DNA of 5,209 nt. It comes from JBPESN01 sp051710625 (GTDB taxonomy: Bacteria; Pseudomonadota; Gammaproteobacteria; Enterobacterales; Enterobacteriaceae). Every line of letters starts with the position of its first letter. Within the stretch, counting starts at the first letter, position 1. Shown piece after piece: positions 1 through 5,209 of the stretch. Made by a program: the position numbers and the translations under genes. The stretch covers positions 1 through 5,209 of the forward strand of contig NZ_JBPESN010000107.1 in the NCBI RefSeq assembly GCF_051710625.1. The letters run 5' to 3'. The notes under the pieces are model-generated. The model saw nothing but the letters and a program-made list of their open reading frames with translations. It did no database searches and was not told the DNA's origin.

Positions 1-1318
1 ACTGGCAGAGTAAATACCATGACCAGCCTGCCATGCTGGCGGCCCTGCCGACCTACGACAAGGTCAATCGCATGGTCAAGCGGGTTGCGCCCAATCGAAG
101 GGTCAAGGGCCGGGTCACCGGCTCGGCCCTCAAGGTGTATCAGGTGTACCAGCAGCGGGATTGAGCGCAGATGCCGGTAAATGGCTGCTGGATAGCCGAC
201 GGCAAGTCGCTGAACATGAAAGTGGCGCATCCGATACACGGGCGGCTTTTTACCCCGGAGTCGACTTTGGTGCTCGACGGGCGTAGCCGCTATCTGGTGG
301 GCTGGAGCCTGTCACTGGCAGAAAACGCCATCGCGGTAGCGGATGCGTGGCGTTATGCCATCTAGCACCACGGCAAGCCGCTGTTTGCCTACTTCGATAA
401 CGCGGCGGCGAGACCAACAAGATGCTGGATGCGGATATCACCGGGATTTTTCCCCGGCTGGGTATTGAGCATATTACCAGTATCCCTGGTAACCCGCCGG
501 CGCGGGGCATTATCGAGCAGCTGAACGGCGTGCTGCCACGCAGGCGGGCCCTGCGCTTTCAGACCTATAACGGGCTAAGCGCTGACCCCAACGGGGCGCG
601 GGTGCAGGGGCAAAAACTGCTGAGTCTGTCGAATGCCTTACGTCAGGGGAAGGAGCTGAACGCCACGCAGCAAAAGACGCCGGCGATATTGCCCAGCTGG
701 CGGCAGCTGATAGACGCTATCGAGGAGGAGGTGCAGCGCTATAACCCACAGCCACGAGCACGGCGCGCTACCGAAGGGTCAACGGTAAATCGATGACGCC
801 GGCCGCTTACCGCAAGGCCCTGCTGGCTGAGAAAGAGGACAACATTGAATACCTGACGCCAGGCGAGTTGCGCGAGATGTTTATGCCGGAAGAAAAACGC
901 GTGGCCCAGCGCGGTTGGGTTGAATTGCTGAATAACCCGTATTTTGCCAGGGAGCTGATTGAGGTAGACTGCCAGACGGTACGGGTGGCTTACGATATCC
1001 ATAATCCTAATGAAGTGATTATTCGCCAGATGGGCGGGGCCTATCTCTGTACCGCGCTGTGGAATGGCAATACTGCCTCGCCGGTGCCGGTCTCCAGCGT
1101 GGGAAAAGCGCTGGAAGCGTGCGCCAAGCGTTGCATTAAACTCGCCGAAAGCAAAATGCAGGATGCATAAAGACGAATTATGCCCGGTGATTGATGCACC
1201 CAGGGAGAGCGATTACAGCCTGCTGATACCCCAGGTATCGGCACCCGAAAAAGACAAGGTGTATTTATTTGAATCCGAATATGAGCACGATATCAAGCAG
1301 GTCGGTAATAACCGGTAA
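1..1318 (+). pseudogene. Mu-like DDE transposase (A protein), C-terminal part, broken
   Basis: This was the transposase that cuts and joins phage ends during replicative transposition. About 440 codons can be rebuilt by following frame 3 (3-401), frame 2 (404-754), frame 3 (759-776), frame 1 (778-1164) and frame 2 (1166-1318). In order it shows a helix-rich DNA-binding linker (3-160), the RNase H-like core, and the C-terminal Mu-type beta-barrel (about 950-1110, around VRVAYDIHNPNEVIIRQ). The DDE residues are still readable: Asp 198-200 (ADGKS), Asp 396-398 (YFDN), Glu 515-517 (RGIIEQLN). The YNPQP...HGALPK hallmark is split by a frameshift near 755. Lesions are TGA 162-164 (probably from Trp TGG), TAG 363-365, a one-base loss near 402, shifts near 755-758 and at the GGG run 776-778, and a shift near 1165 that makes an early TAA at 1168-1170. 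The N-terminal end-binding domains lie beyond the left edge. It cannot give a working protein. Confidence 0.93.
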
Positions 1319-1329
1319 GGATATATTGT

Positions 1330-2261
1330 ATGACAACGCGAGAACGTATTTTCCAGCTGATGGCGCGGTCATGCTACACCCAGCGCAAGGTGGCCGATAA
1401 AACCGGATTAAGCGGCGCGACCATTTCATAATATTTAAAGGGGGTTTACAACGGCAATATTGATAACGTCGAGGGCACACTGCGAGATTTTCTTGACCGT
1501 GAGACAGAGCGCGCCCCCCGCGGGACATCAAGGTGAATTTTGTGCCGACCCATCTGGCCAGGGTGGGGCTCGACCTGACTAGTGCCACGCACGACTTCAG
1601 CGATATCGGTGTGATATACGGCCCGGCCGGCATGGGGAAAAGCATGGTGCTGAAGGAGTATGTGCACGCCAACAGCGCCAACAAAGGCGTCATCCTGATT
1701 GAAGCCGACCCCGGCTATACCGCCAAGGTGTTATTGCAGGCGCTGTGCGCCCGGCTGGGTCTGCGGAAAACCGGTAATATCCATGATCTGCTCGAGGAGT
1801 GCGTACAGGGGGGGCTGCGCGATAAGCACTAACTGGTCCTGGTTGATGAGGCTGAGCTGCTGCCCCACAGGGCGCTTGAGGTCTTGCGACGCATTCACGA
1901 CCGTTCCGGGGTGGCCATTGTCCTGGCGGGCATGCCGCGTCTGCTGCTCAATCTGAAAGGCTCACGCGGGGAATACGCCCAGCTCTATAGCCGGGTGGGC
2001 ATGGCGTTAGACCTGGCGTCTCGCAGAAAAGAGAGCGAAACCGAGGATTTCAGCGCCATTCTCGGCAGTCTGTTATCGAACGGTGAAGCATCGGGCGAGC
2101 CGCTGGCGCCCGAGATTGCCGCCGCCTTTCGCAAGCATTCACAGGGCAATTATCGCCGCCTGTTTAAACTGGCGCGTGGGGTGACCCGGACAAGCGCTAT
2201 CGGCAATCAGGGGATGTCCGTGACGTTAATCGACCGCTATGCAGAAATGCTGATTCATTGA
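1330..2261 (+). pseudogene. MuB-like AAA+ target-DNA activator ATPase, broken
   Basis: B proteins bind target DNA in an ATP-dependent way and deliver it to the transposase. The rebuilt product is about 310 residues, close to the 312 of Mu B. The ATG at 1330 follows AAGGA (1317-1321) at 8 bases. The N-terminus is a helix-turn-helix domain (TQRKVADKTGLSGATIS, then YLKGVYNGN), as in Mu B. The Walker A motif GPAGMGKS lies at 1620-1643 and Walker B LVLVDEA at 1833-1853, followed by a sensor-1-like strand (VLAGMPRLL). Lesions are TAA 1429-1431 inside the HTH (probably from a Gln CAA), a frame 1 to frame 3 shift (one-base loss) in the C/G run about 1512-1524, and TAA 1830-1832 directly before Walker B. 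From 1833 to 2261 the frame is open. The GTG at 1533 could restart a headless ATPase, but the 1830 stop would cut it before Walker B. Confidence 0.92.
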
Positions 2262-2266
2262 AGGAG
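2261..2266 (+). promoter_or_regulatory. Shine-Dalgarno of the 2273 gene
   Basis: AAGGAG overlaps the TGA stop of the B gene (2259-2261) and stands 6 bases before ATG 2273. It decides the start against the in-frame TTG at 2258 and suggests translation coupled to B in the ancestral phage. Confidence 0.75.
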
Positions 2267-2272
2267 AAAAGT

Positions 2273-2563
2273 ATGTCAGTCCATCATGGAGAGGTATCGA
2301 CCAACAATCATCTTATCGCTGCGATGACGCGGGCAGAAGTTGTTATACAGTATTTAACGATAAAAGTCGTGAGTGTAAAAGGCGTGATATTGCATGACTG
2401 TAAGCCGGTTATTTGTATTAAACATTATACGCTCTGTGAGCAATTATTAAAAAAGGGTCAGGCGGATTATATCACCGTTAGCAAAAACGCACGGGGTGGT
2501 TTTAAGCAAGTGGTATTCATGAAAAATAGATACAAGGTTATTTGGTCAGCATCATTATATTGA
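2273..2563 (+). CDS. Small conserved-looking Mu-like early protein, function unknown (intact)
   Basis: This is an intact 96-residue frame. I chose ATG 2273 over the upstream TTG at 2258 because AAGGAG (2261-2266) sits 6 bases before it and overlaps the end of the B gene. The product has a mixed alpha/beta look, with alternating hydrophobic stretches (VVIQYLTIKVVSVKGVILHD), an HYTLCEQLLKKGQADYITVS segment, and a basic C-terminal half (KNARGGFKQVVFMKNRYKV). It has no signal peptide or membrane segment, and I do not recognise a named domain. It lies directly after B, where Mu carries its semi-essential early genes that alter host metabolism, so a small host-directed or DNA-metabolism role is possible but only inferred. 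It is noticeably more AT-rich than the flanking A and B genes and, unlike almost all its neighbours, has no lesion. Confidence 0.8.
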   Translation: MSVHHGEVSTNNHLIAAMTRAEVVIQYLTIKVVSVKGVILHDCKPVICIKHYTLCEQLLKKGQADYITVSKNARGGFKQVVFMKNRYKVIWSASLY

Positions 2564-2582
2564 GGTCAGCATAACAATTGAA

Positions 2583-2786
2583 ATGAACATTATTGTTTAG
2601 CAAACCCACATCGGCATTGATGTAAATATCAATACCAGCGGTACGGGCAGTGAAGTTGAAAAGAAGGAAGCCCAGTTTATTCACGATGCACTTGCCACCG
2701 TATTATCGTGCCAGGCTGATTTCGAGGCCATCAATAAAGGCTCTATTGCCAATACATTTAACAGGAGAGGTCATCATCTCCACTAA
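2583..2786 (+). pseudogene. Small early gene of unknown function, in-frame stop
   Basis: Frame 3 reads about 67 codons from ATG 2583 to TAA 2784-2786, with one TAG at 2598-2600 (codon 6, consistent with a former CAG Gln). The body (IGIDVNINTSGTGSEVEKKE, then AQFIHDALATVL) looks like a real protein: a beta strand, a charged turn and an amphipathic helix, typical of small Mu-like early proteins. No named family is recognised. The start is uncertain. GAGG at 2562-2565 is too far from ATG 2583 but well placed for an ATA at 2571, which could be a decayed ATG in the same frame. The 3' end overlaps the start of the DUF3164 gene. The coding claim rests on codon-level plausibility and context. Confidence 0.55.
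2763..2778 (+). promoter_or_regulatory. Shine-Dalgarno with lost start codon (ATC) of the DUF3164 gene
   Basis: AGGAG (2763-2767) stands 8 bases before the codon at 2776-2778, which now reads ATC in the DUF3164 frame and is followed by STNLHDNTVPAGY. The expected start of this family looks like MST..., so a G-to-C change in the ATG is the simplest reading. No ATG or well-placed GTG/TTG replaces it nearby. Confidence 0.6.
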
Positions 2787-3403
2787 CTTACATGACAATA
2801 CGGTGCCCGCCGGTTACTGGCAGGATGCCAAGGGCGCATTGATACCCGACGCCATGGTAAAGCCCATTGATAAGGAGCGCGACGCGCTGGTCAAAGCTAT
2901 TTTGGCACGGGCCCGGCCGTTGCATGAGGCATTGAGAGATTTTAAACACCGCGCATTTGTCGATATCCAGGCATTGATTGACCTGTCGGTTGAGCAATAC
3001 GGGTGAAGCGTGGCGGCAGAAAAGGCAATGTGACGCTGTATTCCTTTGATGGCCGCTACAAGGTCATTCGCGCGCTGCAAGACGCATTACCTTTGATGAG
3101 CGTATCCAGGCCGCCAAGGCGTTAATTGATGATTGCATGGCGGAATGGACGCAGCCTGCGCGACCGGCGCTGCTGGCCATTATTGACCAAGCGTTTTCCA
3201 CCGATAAGAACGGTGATATTAATCCGGCCCGTATTCTGCAGTTGCGTTGCCATGATATTACCGACCCGCGCTGGTTGCGGGCGATGGATGCGCTGGCGGA
3301 AGCGGTGCAGGTGGTCAGCAGCAAGAGCTATATCCGCCTTTATGAGCGCATCGACAAGACCGGGCAATATCGGCCGCTGTCGCTGGATATCGCCGGGGTA
3401 TGA
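2776..3403 (+). pseudogene. DUF3164 family Mu-like phage protein, broken
   Basis: The rebuilt product is about 209 residues, the usual size for DUF3164 proteins found in early regions of Mu-like phages; their biochemical role is not known to me. Frame 1 (2776-3002) gives PAGYWQDAKGALIPDAMVKP and the helix around ARARPLHEALRDFKHRAF, ending at VEQYG. Frame 3 (3003-3083) gives VKRGGRKGNVTLYSFDGRYK. Frame 2 (3086-3403) gives ITFDERIQAAKALIDDCMAE through VVSSKSYIRLYER to the TGA at 3401-3403. Both frameshifts are one-base losses, at the GGG run 3001-3003 and near 3084-3085. The start codon also appears lost. It overlaps the small gene before it, and the next small gene starts 3 bases after it, as expected in a tight operon. 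The family call is confident because three separate conserved blocks fit in order. Confidence 0.88.
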
Positions 3404-3406
3404 ATC

Positions 3407-3598
3407 ATGAAGGCAGAACAGCTTAATTAATGCTATCCGGTCGGCGCGTACTTTATTTATCAATTTAACCGGATTTTAAAAGAAGGTACATTAATAAGAA
3501 CACTGGACAGGGCAACAGATTTAATCACCTGCACGGAGGTTGAAATTAATGTAGCGTTTTATTTTGCGAACATTCTGTGGCTGACACCGAAATGCTGA
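3407..3598 (+). pseudogene. Small Mu-like early protein of unknown function, early in-frame stop
   Basis: Frame 2 reads from ATG 3407 (3 bases after the DUF3164 stop) to TGA 3596-3598, about 63 codons, with one TAA at 3428-3430 (codon 8). The start reads MKAEQLN, then after the stop CYPVGAYFIYQFNRIL and later EINVAFYFANILWLTPK. This resembles the short early proteins of Mu-like phages with a YPVG motif near the start and a C-terminal strand ending in LTP; I know no function for them. A weak GGGG (3395-3398) precedes the ATG by 8 bases. The region is AT-rich. Downstream of the TAA there is an in-frame stretch of 55 codons without another stop, which supports a former gene. Confidence 0.55.
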
Positions 3599-3709
3599 AT
3601 AAATGATGTATTAATACTCTGTTTTAGAATGGCGTCAATCCGCCGGTGCTGGCTTGCGCCAAATAAACGTCATGCCTGTTTTTCTCAACCCACCCGGGAG
3701 GATATAAAT
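3599..3709. other. Intergenic stretch, no gene seen
   Basis: This gap of 111 bases is AT-rich at its left end. Frame 2 is open from ATG 3629 into the 3710 gene, but the extra residues (MASIRRCWLAPNKRH...) look unlike a conserved N-terminus and no good Shine-Dalgarno precedes 3629. I see no convincing sigma-70 promoter or hairpin. It could be remains of a deleted small gene. Confidence 0.4.
3696..3701 (+). promoter_or_regulatory. Shine-Dalgarno of the 3710 gene
   Basis: GGGAGG stands 8 bases before ATG 3710. It fixes the start of the small gene against the in-frame upstream ATG at 3629. Confidence 0.75.
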
Positions 3710-3919
3710 ATGTTATATTGCGTGATTAAATGTGAATATGGGGATAGCGGCAATCGCTGTCTTTATTATCTTAATAACCGCAGTCTGGTGCAGGAGTCAT
3801 GCTTCGTCCCAGTGCCCTTCAGCCTGCGTTTTTATGATGCCCGGCAACGCATGATTTATTCAGACGTTATTCGCCAGCAAATGAAACAGGCGGTAATGCG
3901 CTATAAAAAACAGCATTGA
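3710..3919 (+). CDS. Small cysteine-containing early protein, function unknown (intact)
   Basis: This intact 69-residue frame starts at ATG 3710 behind a strong GGGAGG. The N-terminal half carries four cysteines (residues 4, 8, 17 and 31) and short beta-like segments (MLYCVIKCEYG, CLYYLNNRSL). The C-terminal third is a basic amphipathic helix (VIRQQMKQAVMRYKKQH) that could touch nucleic acid or a protein partner. The cysteine spacing is not a recognised zinc-finger pattern. It has no signal peptide or membrane segment. Its TGA (3917-3919) overlaps the Shine-Dalgarno of the exonuclease gene, so it sits inside the early operon between the DUF3164 and exonuclease genes. I do not recognise a family. 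The lack of lesions and a good ribosome site support a real gene, though a short frame can also escape mutation by chance. Confidence 0.72.
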   Translation: MLYCVIKCEYGDSGNRCLYYLNNRSLVQESCFVPVPFSLRFYDARQRMIYSDVIRQQMKQAVMRYKKQH

Positions 3920-4560
3920 GGACAAGTGATGAACAGACCCATGAATAATGTGATGCGCGATAGCGAAACGCTGGGTAAAAAAGCCGGTTGCCCGATATTG
4001 TCGGTGGTGGTGATGATGTTTGAACCAGGCAACGGGGCGGGTTGGGATCGACGTTTTATGCGCGTATCGATTATCAGGCCGCATTCAAATACGGTGAGCC
4101 AGAGGACGAGACCCTGCAATGGTGGCAAAAACAGAGTGATAAGGCACGTCACGAGGCTTTTGGCGGTAAAGCGCGCCCCGACGTTGTGGCGCGCGCCTTG
4201 CGGACTTTTGTCGCCACCTACTGCGCTAAACCTCGCGGCCCTGGGGTAACGGCGCGGTATTCAATATTCCCCTGCTGGAGAGCTGGTTTGACCGCGTTGA
4301 CCCGCAAAAAGACGACCAGGGCAATGACCGTTACCCCTGGTCATTCTGGGATGTCGCCGACCTGCGCACACTGGTGCGGCTGTCGAGGATAGATGTGCGT
4401 ACCATCCCGTTTGATGGTGAAAAGCATTAGGCACTGACGGATGCCCTGCACCAGGTCAAGATAGCGCAGACCGCCTGGCAACGATTATTTCCTGATGAGA
4501 GTCAGTCTTATGCGTCAGTAACCGAATACCCGCTTGCCGAGTGCAAGCGCGCCTTGCCCG

Positions 4561-4592
4561 CACTGGGGTTATTGCCCCCAGTGTCTTTCTTC
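4561..4592 (+). terminator. Possible intrinsic terminator hairpin
   Basis: CACTGGGG (4561-4568) pairs perfectly with CCCCAGTG (4576-4583) around a 7-base loop, followed by a pyrimidine-rich TCTTTCTTC (4584-4592). It lies after the recognisable exonuclease domain and before gemA. The tail is not a clean T run, so termination may be weak, or the hairpin may act in mRNA processing. It could also be chance within the C-terminal tail. Confidence 0.4.
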
Positions 4593-4593
4593 G

Positions 4594-4631
4594 ATGAGAG
4601 GGAGATACCTTCGCCGGGACGACACTCTCAT
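4594..4631. repeat. Short inverted repeat upstream of gemA
   Basis: ATGAGAG (4594-4600) and CTCTCAT (4625-4631) are exact 7-base inverted repeats separated by 24 bases, between the hairpin and the gemA Shine-Dalgarno. It could be an operator half-site pair or chance. Confidence 0.25.
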
Positions 4632-4656
4632 GCGGTGACCCTTCGGAGTGATACTC

Positions 4657-5055
4657 ATGAAAAATCTGATTAAAGTGGTGCATACGGGTAAAAATAAACT
4701 CGACTAGGATGAGGAGACCTACCGGGACGTTCTGCTGCGCGAGACCGCTAAAAATAGCGCCAGAGACTGCACTGCCGCCGAGCTGGCGCGCGTGTTACGC
4801 TGTATGCGCAGCCAGGGCTTTAACCACGTTACCCAAACAGGGCCGCAAGCCCCGTGTGGCAGCGGGACGTCAGGGGATGCTCTCAGCAAGATTGAGGCAC
4901 TGCTCGTCAGCGCCGGGCGGCCCTGGGGCTACCTCAATGGCATGGTTGCGCGCATGCTGGGCGAAAAAAGGCCCATAGAATGGCTTGATGATGCGCAGGT
5001 GCACCAGCTGATGCAGATGCTGGTTATGGACGCCAAACGGCACGGGAGGTCGTGA
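4657..5055 (+). pseudogene. gemA: GemA (Mu gp16-like, DUF1018), in-frame stop
   Basis: GemA is an early Mu protein linked to changes in host gene expression and DNA topology, encoded next to mor. ATG 4657 follows GGAG (4645-4648) at 8 bases. The frame spans 133 codons to TGA 5053-5055, interrupted by TAG 4705-4707 at codon 17. The N-terminus LIKVVHTGKNKLD and, after the stop, DEETYRDVLLRETAKNSARD match the LIK-IH...DEDTYR-ML...TGK-S block of the family. Later blocks are ELARVLRCMRSQGF, GDALSKIEALLVSAGRPWGY and the helix WLDDAQVHQLMQMLV. ATG codons after the stop could restart translation, but only as a fragment lacking the N-terminal block. The stop TGA overlaps the mor start (ATG 5055), a coupled arrangement. 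The identification is firm by motif order and by the following mor. Confidence 0.88.
5044..5049 (+). promoter_or_regulatory. Shine-Dalgarno of mor
   Basis: GGGAGG, inside the last codons of gemA, stands 5 bases before ATG 5055 and supports translation coupled with gemA. Confidence 0.7.
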
Positions 5056-5209
5056 TGCAACCGTCGCTGCAGCCCGATAACGCCGAGGTGCAGGCGCTGT
5101 TGCCGGAGTCAGTGCAGCAGATTGCCGGCCTGATAGGCTTTCCGGCCACCGAGGCGCTTATTCGTCATTTCGGTGGAGTGCCGTTTCGCATCGGCAAGGG
5201 ATTGCGCGG
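5055..5209 (+). CDS. mor: Mor/C-family transcription activator, N-terminal part (runs off the window)
   Basis: Mor activates the middle promoter of Mu by binding as a dimer and recruiting RNA polymerase. ATG 5055 overlaps the gemA stop (TGATG). The visible 51 codons are open and show the start of the Mor dimerisation domain: LPESVQQIAGLIGFPATEAL followed by IRHFGGVPFRIGKG, which fits the helix and GG-V-x-(I/P)-x-(K/R)-G beta turn of the family. The HTH DNA-binding half lies beyond the right edge, so its integrity is unknown. Position directly after gemA is the Mu arrangement. It could belong to the related C subfamily, but C lies further downstream in Mu. Confidence 0.85.
   Translation, partial: MQPSLQPDNAEVQALLPESVQQIAGLIGFPATEALIRHFGGVPFRIGKGLR

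Larger units (their letters stand above)
3929..4673 (+). pseudogene. DEDDh-type 3'-5' exonuclease (phage exonuclease VIII-like family), broken
   Basis: Enzymes of this fold remove nucleotides from 3' ends using two metal ions held by acidic residues. ATG 3929 follows GAGGA (3918-3922) at 6 bases. Frame 2 (3929-about 4036) gives SETLGKKAGCPILSV with the first D-x-E pair (Asp 3959-3961, Glu 3965-3967). Frame 1 (about 4040-4239) gives GSTFYARIDYQAAFKYG and ETLQWWQKQSDKARHEAFGG. Frame 3 (4242 on) gives WGNGAVFNIPLLESWFDRV and SFWDVADLRTLVRL, then the His (4425-4427) and Asp (4440-4442) of the last motif. Lesions are one-base losses in the G-rich run about 4033-4042 and in the C run near 4240-4241, and TAG 4428-4430 just after the motif His. 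In the second exonuclease motif the usual FD reads FN (codon 4263-4265), loss of a metal ligand. Similarity fades after WQRLFP (about 4494); the frame stays open to TAA 4671-4673, so the true end is uncertain. Confidence 0.86.
1..5209 (+). mobile_element. Mu-like prophage, early region (decayed, partial at both ends)
   Basis: Gene order and protein families match the early operon of Mu-like transposable phages: DDE transposase, AAA+ B protein, small early genes, DUF3164 protein, DEDDh exonuclease, GemA, Mor. All genes lie on one strand with short gaps or small overlaps. The left attachment end, repressor and ner lie outside the window to the left; the middle and late genes lie to the right. 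Most genes carry stops or frameshifts, so this is a prophage remnant and not an active phage. The family order is established knowledge; the decay is read directly from the sequence. Confidence 0.93.

Noticed and set aside
793..1170. Complete 125-codon gene from ATG 793
   Set aside because: It is the C-terminal domain of the transposase after a frameshift. Its first residues (TPAAYRKALL) continue the YNPQP-HGALPK block from another frame, and no Shine-Dalgarno precedes the ATG.
1265..1693. Minus-strand frame of 142 codons over the B gene
   Set aside because: It lies antisense to the HTH and Walker A coding of B, with a low-complexity, Cys/Arg/Pro-rich product typical of antisense frames.
3122..3463. 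Minus-strand frame of 113 codons opposite the DUF3164 gene
   Set aside because: The + strand frame here carries recognisable DUF3164 blocks. The minus frame shows no domain, has no ribosome site, and is a shadow of GC-rich coding.
3926..4249. Single intact 107-codon protein starting at GTG 3926
   Set aside because: The frame carries the exonuclease N-terminus only to about 4036. The family sequence then continues in frame 1, so the rest of this frame is out-of-frame translation.
162..4707. Stop-codon recoding or programmed frameshifting instead of decay
   Set aside because: All three stop codons and shifts of different sizes occur without a common slippery site or downstream structure. They are spread over unrelated genes and come with a lost start and an eroded active site.
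1..5209. Sequencing error as the cause of all lesions
   Set aside because: Homopolymer errors could explain some indels, but not eight in-frame stop codons arising by substitution, the ATC start, or the Asp-to-Asn change.

Overview
The window is the left, early part of a Mu-like (transposable) prophage, read entirely on the + strand and in an advanced state of decay. The order is classic: DDE transposase (A-like), AAA+ target-DNA activator (B-like), a run of small early genes, a DUF3164 protein, more small genes, a DEDDh 3'-5' exonuclease, GemA (Mu gp16-like), and the start of a Mor/C-family activator of middle transcription. Protein style, base composition and Shine-Dalgarno sites fit an enterobacterial or other gammaproteobacterial host. 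So many single-base lesions in one prophage suggest a genome undergoing massive pseudogenisation, such as an insect symbiont of the Sodalis type. That host guess is inference from decay style, not from a diagnostic gene.

Layout. 1-1318: C-terminal two thirds of the transposase, with two in-frame stops and four frameshifts. 1330-2261: the B-like ATPase, with two stops and one frameshift. 2273-2563: an intact 96-codon gene of unknown function. 2583-2786: a small broken gene. 2776-3403: DUF3164 gene with two frameshifts and a start codon that now reads ATC. 3407-3598: a small gene with an early stop. 3599-3709: a non-coding gap. 3710-3919: an intact 69-codon gene of unknown function. 3929-4673: exonuclease remnant with two frameshifts, one stop and an apparent Asp-to-Asn change in the active site. 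4657-5055: gemA with an early stop. 5055-5209: start of mor, open to the window edge.

In a live phage these genes form one early operon. A and B carry out replicative transposition. The B-to-gemA stretch corresponds to Mu's semi-essential early region, which holds host-modifying functions. GemA and Mor hand over to middle transcription. In this copy both transposition genes are broken, so the element should not be able to move by itself. The only undamaged reading frames are the two small unknown genes and the visible part of mor. Nothing convincing lies on the minus strand, and I found no RNA gene, CRISPR array or insertion sequence.
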